From CAZNUM01 sp046861615 (lineage in GTDB: Bacteria; Fidelibacterota; Marinisomatia; Marinisomatales; TCS55): a stretch of DNA of 41,014 nt. Each line of letters opens with the position of its first letter. Within the stretch, counting starts at the first letter, position 1. The position numbers and the translations under genes are program-made. Under the pieces are notes generated by a model, which worked only from the letters and a program-made list of their open reading frames with translations, was not told the DNA's origin and ran no database searches. The stretch lies in the NCBI GenBank assembly GCA_046861615.1, contig JBHHUS010000012.1, positions 1 through 41,014 on the forward strand, in the 5' to 3' direction. Positions 1-8,845 of this stretch are shown here, in pieces.

Positions 1-2291
1 TGATTCTGGAATACAATTTCCGGATATGCATCCCCTCGAATATTTTTTGCCAATAACGGTGGTTCCGCGTTAACATTTACTGGAAATCCACTCTTCAGTC
101 GTAACTGCCGGTCAAAAGCATACACCTTCCCTTCAGTATCAAGCGTGAGAATATCCACCCTGCCATCGTTATCCAGGTCAATCAGGGCCAGATCGGTAAA
201 GAATCCCTTGAACGAATAACCATCAGTAGTAGTAATTGTAATACTGTCTAAAGAAGCCTGAAATCCTTTATCACCATCACTGCGTAAAGTTTCGGGGAAA
301 TCATCACAGAGAAGTGCAGGGTCAGAAACAGCTTGAATGACAGTATCCGAATTAATTGAAATCGTTTTACCGGCCCAGAAAAGATCAACTTTCTGTGGGT
401 CATCCTGAACATGAATGTATCCAGGATCACAAACACTTAATAATTGCTGTTGCCAGCCTGGTACGAAATTTTCGACGCTGGAATCATAGTTAAACCAGAC
501 GATTACCAAGGAATCCCCGGTTGTACCTGCTATTACGAGAGAAGCTGGATGTTGTTGACTGCGATCATCCTTTTCTGAAAAACAGAGTTGAAATTCAGAC
601 CAACGATTAGGATAAAAATTCTCTCGATTGTCCAAATCATTTTTTGTCCACCAGAGTGAATCACCAAAACCAAATATTTCCCCTGATTTATCCCCATCAA
701 AATCAAATTGAAATAAAAGATGCTGGGTTGGATCTTCCATCCGAAAAATGGGACGATCGAAAGTAATATCAAAAGTCATCTGTTCTCCCGGTTTGCTAAT
801 ATTTTGAATCGATACTAACGAAGACGCCCCTGAATTCGATCGTGTATCCGGAAATGTAAAGGGTCCAAATAATGGCGCCTGCCCCTGCATCTGGGGGTTG
901 GCTCGTTCATATTCACGGTTGTTTTTAAACCACATATCACCGAAGTAACCACCGGATGGATCGGGAATAAGTTGTGAAACATAACCTAAATCCTGGGCAC
1001 CGTCCGCTTCCTCTAAATCAATTCCCATAAAATCGGAAGCCTGGTTGATAGCGTAATGACTGATACTTTGATCAATTCTGGTTTCATCCACATGCCAGAT
1101 CAACAAACCAGAAGCCGGCAGTCCTAAATCATAGTCAGGAACACTAACAATAACTCCGTTATCATCCGCAACAACGGTAGTGGAATCAATTAAAATTTCT
1201 ACAAAGGGCGGGTATACGCCCGTATTTTCCCAAATGAGATAACGAACCGAATCAATATTTACTCCCTGGCGAAACCAGTTCACTCTGTTTTCAACGAGGA
1301 AATATTCACTGTCATTAATCGGAATTTTAATAACGGAATTTTTCTGGCGATCCAGAATTGATATATGGGATTCAGTTTGAATCGTCTGAGGATTTTCCCA
1401 TCCGGCAAATTTGCGGGTCCAGGCATCCGGTGGCGCCGGAATTAGCCCGCGGCCATTATTAGATCCTTGATCCATTAACCCGAAAATACCAATCCCCGAT
1501 CTTCCAGATTCAGTATCCCATAATGGTGGCAATCCGGCGCTGAAACCAAGCATTAAGGCTAAAGTTCCGGTCAAACCATACTGGGCATCACAGGGGGATT
1601 CCATTTCGGAAAACAGCGTTTCATCAAATAATAAATGGTTTTGTGTCTCTGGTAAAACAATACCCTTGGTTAATTCTCCATTTCCCAAGTCGATGGGACC
1701 TCCCAGATAAGTGTTGAACATCGTTTCATCAATAAATGTTGACTGTATATCTTCCGGAGTGGGATCTAAAAAAGGCAGATTAAAATCCTGACCTACGCCA
1801 GCGTGAATTACAATCACCTGATTAAAAGTCGACAAATCGACATTATCCTCAACCGCCTGCTTTACAGCTGAAGTGAAAAGTTCCGTTATTAACTGTTCAT
1901 ATTGATTTTCAGCACCTAACGGGTGATAGTAGCTCATGGGATGGTCCAGTTCGTAGGCCGATAGAGAATCAGCCGGGAAAATGCGGGAATTATCCAGATC
2001 AATGCCAAACTGGTTGTAAGAAACCGCTCTAAAATAATGATCCACTGCTTTTAGTTGAGACTGAAAATAGGCCTTATCGTGGGGTGGGGGATCGATAGTA
2101 TATTTACCGCAGGGGGAAGTGATTTCGGACAATAGAAAAGAACCGTCTCCAGTAGTACCGGGAGAGAGATCCTTTTGAAAAGTCACCCGAATGATGGCAA
2201 CCTTTTGAAAACCAATCACATCGGCGGACAGCGGATAAACCAGAACCAGCAAACTGGCCCAAACCAATCTGCTCAGCGAAGAACGGTTCAT
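1..2291 (-). CDS. Secreted M6-peptidase-like protein lacking HExxH, with FG-GAP-type repeat (3' end outside window)
   Basis: My own translation from the ATG at 2291 stays open to the window edge (763 codons), so the C-terminus is missing. Residues 1-23 look like a Sec signal peptide (basic NRSSLSR, then a hydrophobic run ending PLSAD). Residues ~236-290 follow the peptidase M6 (immune inhibitor A) active-site region: GLP, a W-D turn, a GIGIFGLMDQGS stretch equivalent to 'LMxxGSW', then a P-x-x-x-AW segment. Around residue 398 comes GLLIWHVDE, another M6 hallmark, followed by DLEEADG. The zinc motif is absent: where HExxH is expected, residues 246-250 are L-M-L-G-F. Around residues 695-715 an FG-GAP/VCBS-like unit appears (DLDNDGRVDILTLD). 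It lies 12 bp downstream of a PorV-like barrel gene and probably shares its transcript. Fold and secretion are well supported; proteolysis is unlikely. Whether it carries a type IX sorting domain cannot be seen. Confidence 0.85.
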   Translation of the reverse strand, partial: MNRSSLSRLVWASLLVLVYPLSADVIGFQKVAIIRVTFQKDLSPGTTGDGSFLLSEITSPCGKYTIDPPPHDKAYFQSQLKAVDHYFRAVSYNQFGIDLDNSRIFPADSLSAYELDHPMSYYHPLGAENQYEQLITELFTSAVKQAVEDNVDLSTFNQVIVIHAGVGQDFNLPFLDPTPEDIQSTFIDETMFNTYLGGPIDLGNGELTKGIVLPETQNHLLFDETLFSEMESPCDAQYGLTGTLALMLGFSAGLPPLWDTESGRSGIGIFGLMDQGSNNGRGLIPAPPDAWTRKFAGWENPQTIQTESHISILDRQKNSVIKIPINDSEYFLVENRVNWFRQGVNIDSVRYLIWENTGVYPPFVEILIDSTTVVADDNGVIVSVPDYDLGLPASGLLIWHVDETRIDQSISHYAINQASDFMGIDLEEADGAQDLGYVSQLIPDPSGGYFGDMWFKNNREYERANPQMQGQAPLFGPFTFPDTRSNSGASSLVSIQNISKPGEQMTFDITFDRPIFRMEDPTQHLLFQFDFDGDKSGEIFGFGDSLWWTKNDLDNRENFYPNRWSEFQLCFSEKDDRSQQHPASLVIAGTTGDSLVIVWFNYDSSVENFVPGWQQQLLSVCDPGYIHVQDDPQKVDLFWAGKTISINSDTVIQAVSDPALLCDDFPETLRSDGDKGFQASLDSITITTTDGYSFKGFFTDLALIDLDNDGRVDILTLDTEGKVYAFDRQLRLKSGFPVNVNAEPPLLAKNIRGDAYPEIVFQN

Positions 2292-2303
2292 GGATTCAGG
2301 AGA

Positions 2304-3665
2304 TTAAAAACGGACGTTCAAAGAAAACCGCATCGTATTCGTGAGCGGGTGGCCTGGTTCCCCGGAGGTATATCCGAAATCAAAGCCATAATTGGAAAAC
2401 CGTAACCCAACTCCGAATGTGGGGTTTCTGATTTTGCCGGTTTTATCAATATAATATCCAGTTCGTAAAGCAAAATAATCCGAATACCAGTATTCGATCC
2501 CCAAATTGTGAACCAGTTTATCCAACTCATTCGAAATTGAACGATCATTTCCTGAACCGACTTCCTTCTGACCCCATTGGTTATATTTTCCCCATCGTTT
2601 ATCACCAAACTGGACATCATATTCTTTTTCCGTATTGATCATTTCTTCCGGATCTTTTTTATTGTTACCATTGGCATCACCGCCCCATTCCCAACCACCG
2701 ATTTTCCGGTCGGTTTCCTCACCTGGTGGCGCAATATCGATATCACCTCCCAATAGCCAATCATCAACCCAGGAAGTAAAAATCGCTTTCCAGATTGGAT
2801 CCTTATGGGCGGTCTCCTGTTGCCCGTGGCGGTTGTAATCGGGATTTTTATCAGTTTCTTTACCGTTTCGGTTATAACCGCCGATTTTACCATCACTATC
2901 CCAATCCATATCCGGATAGGTTGCTACCAGCAATTTGTCCACGTCATAAACTAAATTCAAACGATTGTAATTGCTGCGGAACAATTCAAAATTAAACCCC
3001 AGCGTTAAATTGGTTGGTTGAGGATCTGCCTGGTCCGGGTCGATGAAAGATACTTTTGGTCCAATGTTAGTGATAGTCGCCCCAAAAGTCAGATTGGGTA
3101 CCAGAAACTGCTTTTGCAAATAACCTACATCAAAACCAAAATCAGTTGAAGTACCCTTACCCTTTTCGCTTCCCGTACCTAATTCAACCAGATGCTGATA
3201 AGATACTTTGGCATTCAAACCAAAAGAACTATTCGAAGAGAGTCGGGTACTATAAGAGAGAGCTACAGCCATCATATAACTGGTGAATTTCCCCTGGTAT
3301 TGAGCATATTCATCCATCCGCACCTGTTCTCCCAGATTCAAATAGATGATATGGCCCCCTAACGTACCCAGTGACGGAAAGCTATGACGAAAGGCCAGAA
3401 ATTCATAGTAGAGATCATCGGCCAGATTGGGAAGCCAATTGACATGCATCAGTGCAATTTCAGAACCTTTTTGAAACGCCAGACCGGCAGGATTCCAGTA
3501 ACTGGCATAAGCATCATCGGCGATGGCTACCTGAGCTTCGCCCATCCCCCCTGCACGGGCACCCGGTGAAATCAGCAAGAAGATGGCACCTGCTTCACTT
3601 TGAGCAACTGATATATTCGAACTGAATATCAGGAGTACCGATACAAATAAAAATATTCGCTTCAT
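2304..3665 (-). CDS. PorV/PorQ-family outer-membrane barrel protein with Asp-rich insertion
   Basis: 453 aa. Residues 1-21 are a signal peptide (MKRIFLF... ending SVAQ). The mature N-terminus has the PorV/PorQ (UPF0164-like) signature: a SPGARAGGMGEA segment, then DDAYASYWNPAG at 51-61. The rest alternates in beta-barrel fashion and ends in an aromatic strand (MRFSLNVRF). PorV in Bacteroidetes is an outer-membrane component of type IX secretion; many paralogues in FCB phyla have no assigned role. Residues ~245-380 are a hydrophilic insertion with Asp-rich loops resembling calcium-binding sites: DMDWDSDGKIGG near 252-263 and GDANGNNKKDPEE near 329-341. The start follows a good AAGGAG ribosome site. 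The next gene encodes the M6-like secreted protein, which suggests the barrel helps export or anchor it; that is inference. Confidence 0.85.
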   Translation of the reverse strand: MKRIFLFVSVLLIFSSNISVAQSEAGAIFLLISPGARAGGMGEAQVAIADDAYASYWNPAGLAFQKGSEIALMHVNWLPNLADDLYYEFLAFRHSFPSLGTLGGHIIYLNLGEQVRMDEYAQYQGKFTSYMMAVALSYSTRLSSNSSFGLNAKVSYQHLVELGTGSEKGKGTSTDFGFDVGYLQKQFLVPNLTFGATITNIGPKVSFIDPDQADPQPTNLTLGFNFELFRSNYNRLNLVYDVDKLLVATYPDMDWDSDGKIGGYNRNGKETDKNPDYNRHGQQETAHKDPIWKAIFTSWVDDWLLGGDIDIAPPGEETDRKIGGWEWGGDANGNNKKDPEEMINTEKEYDVQFGDKRWGKYNQWGQKEVGSGNDRSISNELDKLVHNLGIEYWYSDYFALRTGYYIDKTGKIRNPTFGVGLRFSNYGFDFGYTSGEPGHPLTNTMRFSLNVRF

Positions 3666-3765
3666 GGTTTTTCTCCTTGTGTCCCCCTTCCGGAGACGAT
3701 TGTTAACTAATTCTAAACCGTTAGCGATGTATTATAGGCACTCCTTTAACATAATTTCGAATCAA

Positions 3766-3793
3766 TCTATACTATCCTTTTCTTATCAGTCAA
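3766..3793 (-). promoter_or_regulatory. Candidate sigma70-type promoter for the PorV-like gene
   Basis: Read on the minus strand, TTGACT (3793-3788) is followed after 16 nt by TATAGA (3771-3766), about 100 nt before the ATG at 3665. A second, perfect TATAAT lies at 3736-3731 without a convincing -35. Both are in the 150-bp gap between the TRAP permease stop and the PorV-like start, the only gap of that size in the left 10 kb. Called by eye from consensus; not tested against the organism's own sigma factors. Confidence 0.45.
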
Positions 3794-3815
3794 GTATTGT
3801 TTTTATTTCCATTAT

Positions 3816-5630
3816 TTAGCGTAATAACACCAAAGATAGGTATGGAATGTAGGTTATAGCTAAAACCGCCAGTAGCCGAATGATAAAAAATGGCAAGGTG
3901 GCTTTGTAAATTGTAGGCATATCCTCGTCAAACCGGTAGGCTGCCAGAAATAGATTCATACCAACCGGTGGTGTCAGGAATCCTAATTCAAGGTTGGCGA
4001 TAAAAATGATCGCCAGATGAACAGGTTCAATGCCAAAATAAGCGCCAAGGGGAGCAATCAAAGGAACCACTACAATGATCGCCGAAAAAATGTCCATTAA
4101 ACAACCTACCAGCAATAAAAAGATATTTAGCAGGAACAGGAACAGGAATTTTGAAGAAACGGAGGTTTTCACCCAGGCTAATAACTGGGTGGGAATCTGA
4201 GCGTCAACAAGATAGCTGGTGAAACCCATTGCCACTCCTAAAATAATTAAAACACCGCCGATCAGAGTAGCACAGTTAATTACGATTGAAGGCAGGGAAC
4301 GAATTGGTAAATCCTTGTAAACCAGGACTTCAATGACAAACACATAAACCACGGTCAAAGCGGCAGTTTCCACCAGAGTAGTAAAACCACCGAAAATTCC
4401 GAACAGAATCAGGACGGGAATCAGCACTTCCCACTTGGTCGTCCACAGAATCTTCCCAATATTCGCAAAATTAAAGGAGTGTACTTTTATCGATTGAACT
4501 TTCCCCTGCCAGACCGCCCAGCCGGCTACCAGAATAACCAGCAGGATACCAGGGATCAATCCGGCAATAAAGACACTTTTTACAGAAACACCGGCGGTAA
4601 CGCCATAAATAATGGCCGGTAAACTGGGTGGAAACAGCAATCCGAGAGAACCGGCAACCGTAATCAGCCCCAGGGAAAAGAATTTGGAGTAACCCTCTTT
4701 TAGCAGCAGCGGTAACAATAGTCCCCCCAAAGCCAGAATTGTAACCCCGGAGCCGCCTGTAAGAGCAGTAAAAAATCCGCTCAAGACAACAATTACAACC
4801 GGAGTACCTCCCGGTATCCATCCGAACAGAGTTTCAAATAATTTCACCATTCGATGGGAAGCTCCACTCTCCGCTAACATATAACCGGCTAGGGTAAATA
4901 ATGGGATCGTCGGTAAGGTTGGTGAAACAACGATGCGATAAGCTTCAGCGGAAATTGCTGATATGGGCGTGTATTCACTCCAAAACAACAACAATGCCGC
5001 TCCTCCTAACCCGACAAATATGGGCGCTCCGTTATACAGAGCAACCAGTAACAGAATAATACCAACCCAGACAACCGGAGTAAAATGTTGAATTGAATCC
5101 GTAATACTGATCATAAACCATAAAACGGTCACTACCAGAATTGTCGCTCGATAAAGGCGGTTTTTATAACTTTGTAAAAATATCTGGATAGCGATTAATG
5201 CAAAACAAACTGGCATAATGAGTTGAGTGGCCCACCGGGGGATATTTGGCGCAATTCCCACGGGAAATTGAAATTCTACTGCCACTAATTGCCAGCTACC
5301 CCACATGAGAGCGAGAACCACCAGGAATGAAATTGTTTTCCCAATCCAGCGGCCAAGATGAAAATCCTCATCCAGTTCAAACAGGGGATGGGTTGTTAAG
5401 GCCAGTAATTTATTTTTTCTGGCCGCTAATACGGCGCCGATAAAACCGATCCATAGTGTTAAATGTTGAACAATGACAGGGGAAGCTGGTATTCCTGTAG
5501 TTCGGAAAAGGCGGGAAACAGTTTCGAAAGCAGGTAAAAATGTCAGAGATGCAAAAACCGTTAACGCCAGAATATCTTCCCCCCATTTGACACTACTGGT
5601 TAACTGGCGTTGTGAATTGTTAAACGTCAT
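3816..5630 (-). CDS. TRAP transporter fused small and large permease subunits (DctQ-DctM / TatQM type)
   Basis: 604 aa inner-membrane protein. Residues ~1-190 form a four-helix DctQ-like small subunit (two helices around 22-65, two more around 100-180). Residues ~200-604 are the DctM-like large subunit, with many helices, Gly/Pro-rich reentrant-like stretches (GGSGVTILALGG, LFPPSLPAIIYG) and a C-terminal LTPPVGMNLFLAAYR typical of DctM. In TRAP transporters these subunits use an ion gradient to take up organic acids delivered by a periplasmic binding protein. Fused QM subunits are a known variant. The gene begins 7 bp after the binding-protein gene and two genes after TatT, the order described for the Treponema pallidum TatT/TatP/TatQM system. 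It ends the long minus-strand run that starts at mreB. The substrate is unknown. Confidence 0.93.
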   Translation of the reverse strand: MTFNNSQRQLTSSVKWGEDILALTVFASLTFLPAFETVSRLFRTTGIPASPVIVQHLTLWIGFIGAVLAARKNKLLALTTHPLFELDEDFHLGRWIGKTISFLVVLALMWGSWQLVAVEFQFPVGIAPNIPRWATQLIMPVCFALIAIQIFLQSYKNRLYRATILVVTVLWFMISITDSIQHFTPVVWVGIILLLVALYNGAPIFVGLGGAALLLFWSEYTPISAISAEAYRIVVSPTLPTIPLFTLAGYMLAESGASHRMVKLFETLFGWIPGGTPVVIVVLSGFFTALTGGSGVTILALGGLLLPLLLKEGYSKFFSLGLITVAGSLGLLFPPSLPAIIYGVTAGVSVKSVFIAGLIPGILLVILVAGWAVWQGKVQSIKVHSFNFANIGKILWTTKWEVLIPVLILFGIFGGFTTLVETAALTVVYVFVIEVLVYKDLPIRSLPSIVINCATLIGGVLIILGVAMGFTSYLVDAQIPTQLLAWVKTSVSSKFLFLFLLNIFLLLVGCLMDIFSAIIVVVPLIAPLGAYFGIEPVHLAIIFIANLELGFLTPPVGMNLFLAAYRFDEDMPTIYKATLPFFIIRLLAVLAITYIPYLSLVLLR

Positions 5631-5637
5631 TTCATTT

Positions 5638-6636
5638 TTAGGGAGAACTTAAACGTTGTTTTTCTGCCTTCAGGGCCACCACTTTATCAAAGATGGATTC
5701 GGATACTGCAGTACCACGAATTATTGGATACCAGGAATACACCAATTCTTCCCAATTAGAATACTGTTCAGGGGATAAGTGATGGACGGTTAATCCATAC
5801 TTCTTCATAATTTTAATTGCTTCTTGATCTTCATTGCGGTTTTTCGCCTGAATTTTATCTCCTACTTCACCGGCAATTTGCAGCATAATTTGCTGGTATT
5901 CAGGTTTGATTTTTTTCCAGGTTCGATTATCAATTACGATTCCCCCGGATAATAAACCCCAGCGCATATCCAGCATATGAGTAGTAACGCCAAACCATTG
6001 TTGGGCCAGAGCATTTAAAGGTGGTGTTGCAATTGCATTGACCAATCCGGTTTGTAAACCGGAGAGCACATCAGTGGAAGCCAGCGGAACCGAATTGTAG
6101 CCCCCCCGCTTCCACAGTTCAGCCGTTTCATAATCCCCGGCCCAGACAAATATCTTTTTTCCCTTTAAATCTTCAGGTGTAAACATGGGTTTCTTGGTGA
6201 ACCAGTAAGCAAAGCCCACATCGGCCATGACTAGTAATTTAAATCCATTTTTTTCCAATCCAGAGGCCAGGTCGCCCTTTATTCGTTCCCGGATATAATC
6301 CACATCATCCCAGTCCTCGTATAACAACGGCATAAAAAAAGCGGTATAATCCCGATTGATTTCTGACAGTCCTTCAGAAGTAATGGCGGCCGCCTGGATT
6401 TGGCCAATTCGCATTTTCCGAATCATATCCCGTTCATCCCCCACCACGCCACCAGGATATATTCTAAGGATAATGTCACCGTTAGTAGCCTGCTTCCATC
6501 TTTGCCCCATTTCTACCAGGAATCCATGCCAGTCAGTACCTTCTGGAGCCAAGGTGGCCATTTTAATAAGGATTGGTTTCGCTGCTAAATAGGAAATTAA
6601 TCCTGAAATAAGAATCAATTGGATTAGTCGTTTCAT
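5638..6636 (-). CDS. TRAP transporter substrate-binding protein (DctP/TatP family)
   Basis: 332 aa periplasmic solute-binding protein. Residues 1-19 are a signal peptide. The family pattern follows: ATLAPEGTDWHG at 27-38, a LRIYPGGVVGDE segment at 57-68, and LSGLQTGLVNAI at 191-202, the usual 'alqtG.vdg' region. In dicarboxylate-binding DctP proteins a conserved Arg in a K-[ILM]-R-V segment holds the substrate carboxylate; here that segment is K161-I-F-V-W-A, so the Arg position is Phe163. This points away from a simple carboxylate ligand and resembles TatP-type proteins, for which a hydrophobic ligand has been proposed. It lies between tatT (12 bp upstream) and the fused permease gene (7 bp downstream), so the three surely act together. 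Confidence 0.92.
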   Translation of the reverse strand: MKRLIQLILISGLISYLAAKPILIKMATLAPEGTDWHGFLVEMGQRWKQATNGDIILRIYPGGVVGDERDMIRKMRIGQIQAAAITSEGLSEINRDYTAFFMPLLYEDWDDVDYIRERIKGDLASGLEKNGFKLLVMADVGFAYWFTKKPMFTPEDLKGKKIFVWAGDYETAELWKRGGYNSVPLASTDVLSGLQTGLVNAIATPPLNALAQQWFGVTTHMLDMRWGLLSGGIVIDNRTWKKIKPEYQQIMLQIAGEVGDKIQAKNRNEDQEAIKIMKKYGLTVHHLSPEQYSNWEELVYSWYPIIRGTAVSESIFDKVVALKAEKQRLSSP

Positions 6637-6648
6637 CGGGAAGCCACT

Positions 6649-7536
6649 TTAATAAAAGAATTCATCAATATTATCCAGTAACCACTGGGCCCGTTTCTGA
6701 GCAATAACGTTGTTTAAACGTAATTCAGAATCCGCGTTGATATCAATAGCCAAGGCAGTAGTTAATAAGTTCCGAAATTCATCCTTATTTTGATTTTTCT
6801 TTGCTACTGATTCAGCCAAAGCCACATAGGACCCTGCATCCTGACCTTTAGACGCCTGGATGGCCTGATGGAAATAGTCCCGCGCGATTTTTTCCGCGTT
6901 TTGCGGAGGATTGGGTTGACTGACAGTGTAAGTAATCATAGCGCTATAAAGGGAACCCTTATTCCAACCCGGATCCAGTTTCATTGCTTCGGATAACAGT
7001 AAACCAACCCGCGGCAATAGAATAACCCATTCCAGATCACCACGGCTAGCACTGATAGTACCGGCATAAGCAGCGGCTGTCCAATACAATAAGGGAACAT
7101 CAACCTGGGAAAATTTTAGTACAATTGATGTATCCGATAACCAGTTTCGATATTGAGGATATTTCAGCATTAAAGCTTGTTCTCCGTAGTCGATTGCTTG
7201 TTTAAAAATTTCCTGAGCCTCCTTGTAAATTACCCGTCCCTTGGTATAATCTTGTAAAATCAGTCGGTCTGCTTTTTCCATTTGAAAACCGTAGCCAAAT
7301 TTCACTAAATCAGTACAGGCTTTTTGGAGCAGAACCCGGTTTTGGGGTTGTTTCCGGACCTGTTTCAGACGATGACGAACTCTGGTTTCAAGTACATTTT
7401 CTACCAATTCCGGTTGGTATTCCAAAATCAGGGCTGGGCTGCAAGCGGAAAGAAAAAGAATCAAATAGGAGGTAACAACAAAAGAATAGCTGTGTTTACG
7501 ATTATCAGTGACAGCGGATTTAATTTCGTAATTCAC
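6649..7536 (-). CDS. TRAP transporter TatT-type lipoprotein (TPR-like periplasmic partner)
   Basis: About 295 aa if translation starts at the GTG at 7536. Its frame stays open to an ATG at 7605, but that start would lie 86 bp inside glyA and give an implausible leader. From GTG the protein has a basic stretch, a hydrophobic run and an LSAC lipobox with Cys near residue 32. The mature part is helical, with TatT-like features: an FGYGFQMEKADRL helix, a YKEAQEIFKQAIDYGEQAL repeat, VPLLYWTAAAYAG, and LDPGWNKGSLYSAMI. TatT (T. pallidum Tp0956) is a trimeric TPR lipoprotein that docks with the TRAP binding protein. The gene order tatT-tatP-tatQM supports the call. No good Shine-Dalgarno sequence precedes the GTG, so the exact start is uncertain and translation may be coupled to glyA. 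Confidence 0.85.
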   Translation of the reverse strand: MNYEIKSAVTDNRKHSYSFVVTSYLILFLSACSPALILEYQPELVENVLETRVRHRLKQVRKQPQNRVLLQKACTDLVKFGYGFQMEKADRLILQDYTKGRVIYKEAQEIFKQAIDYGEQALMLKYPQYRNWLSDTSIVLKFSQVDVPLLYWTAAAYAGTISASRGDLEWVILLPRVGLLLSEAMKLDPGWNKGSLYSAMITYTVSQPNPPQNAEKIARDYFHQAIQASKGQDAGSYVALAESVAKKNQNKDEFRNLLTTALAIDINADSELRLNNVIAQKRAQWLLDNIDEFFY

Positions 7537-8836
7537 GATATAAAGGAAAAGCTCGTACCAATTCCGCCACCTCTGATCTGATATTTGCCAGGATTTTTTC
7601 ATCATTGGGGACAGCCAACACCCGATTAATCATTTGTACAATCAATTTCATCTCGTCGGTTTTCATGCCACGGGTGGTCATTGCCGGTGTACCAACCCGG
7701 ATTCCACTGGTAATGAAGGGGCTACGCTGGTCGAACGGAACCATATTTTTATTGACAGTAATTCCGGCCTTTTCCAAAGCCTTTTCTGCCGCTTTTCCAG
7801 TGATTCCCTTATTAGTAAGATCGATCAGAATCACATGGGTATCGGTTCCCCCTGAAATCAAGTTATAATCCAAAGCAAGAAATTCGGAGGCCATAGCTTT
7901 TGCATTGTAAATAATCTGCTGACAATAGGACTTGAATTCCGGTTTTAAAGCTTCACCAAAAGCAACAGCTTTGGCCGCAATAATATGCATCAGTGGGCCA
8001 CCCTGGATTCCTGGCATTACCATGGAATTCAGTAATTCAGAAACCTTTTTTACCCGGCCGGACTTAGGGGCTACTACTCCCCAGGTATTATCCCGATCTT
8101 TACCCATAAGGATCATCCCTCCCCGGGGACCTCGTAATGTTTTATGAGTAGTAGTCGTCACCACATCACAATAAGCCATTGGTGATGGATGGAATCCGGT
8201 AGCTATCAGGCCGGCAGGATGGGCAATATCGGCCATTAAAAACGCACCTACTTCATCGGCGACTTCCCGAAATTGCTTAAATTCAATGAATCGCGGATAG
8301 GCACTGCCTCCACAAATTATTAACTTGGGTTGATGTGCTTGGGCCAGTTTTCGAATTTCGTCAAAATCCACCCGGCCAGTCTCCCGATCTACCTGATAAG
8401 AAGTAACCTTAAACAATTTACCAGAAAAATTAACTGGGCTGCCGTGGGTCAGATGACCACCGTGAGCAAGGTCTAAACCCATTATAGTTTCGCCCACTTT
8501 AACGAAGGTTAATAAAGCCGCCATATTAGCCTGGGAACCTGAATGTGGTTGCACATTGGCATATTCAGCATGAAAGAGCTGCTTGGCGCGTTCCTGGGCA
8601 ATAATTTCTGCCTGATCAACAAATTCACAACCCCCGTAGTAACGGGCACCAGGGTATCCTTCCGCATATTTATTCGTCATAACGCCACCGGCCATTTCTA
8701 ATACCGGATAGCTGACAAAGTTTTCCGAAGCAATCAACTCCAGCGTCTGTTCTTCCCGGTTTATTTCCTGCTGGAGAGAAGAAAATAATTCAGGATCTGA
8801 AGATTTTAATCGGCGAAAATATTCATTGGCAGACAC
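7520..8836 (-). CDS. glyA: Serine hydroxymethyltransferase
   Basis: 438 aa, slightly longer than typical bacterial GlyA (about 415-420). It interconverts serine and glycine with tetrahydrofolate and supplies one-carbon units in the cytoplasm. Visible family features: ELIASENFVS near the N-terminus, NKYAEGYPGARYYGG with the active-site Tyr, the PLP-lysine loop VVTTTTHKTLRGPRGG, and the SGIRVGTPAMTTRG motif near the C-terminus. The start is a GTG; the nearby ATG is out of frame. It begins 9 bp after the upstream TPR gene stops and its 3' end overlaps the tatT start. A housekeeping gene in the middle of an envelope gene run suggests read-through from the mre genes. Confidence 0.97.
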   Translation of the reverse strand: MSANEYFRRLKSSDPELFSSLQQEINREEQTLELIASENFVSYPVLEMAGGVMTNKYAEGYPGARYYGGCEFVDQAEIIAQERAKQLFHAEYANVQPHSGSQANMAALLTFVKVGETIMGLDLAHGGHLTHGSPVNFSGKLFKVTSYQVDRETGRVDFDEIRKLAQAHQPKLIICGGSAYPRFIEFKQFREVADEVGAFLMADIAHPAGLIATGFHPSPMAYCDVVTTTTHKTLRGPRGGMILMGKDRDNTWGVVAPKSGRVKKVSELLNSMVMPGIQGGPLMHIIAAKAVAFGEALKPEFKSYCQQIIYNAKAMASEFLALDYNLISGGTDTHVILIDLTNKGITGKAAEKALEKAGITVNKNMVPFDQRSPFITSGIRVGTPAMTTRGMKTDEMKLIVQMINRVLAVPNDEKILANIRSEVAELVRAFPLYRELRN

Positions 8837-8845
8837 TGCTTAAAA

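Noticed and set aside
7537..7605. Longer TatT start
   Set aside because: It would overlap glyA by 86 bp and put a polar leader before the lipoprotein signal.
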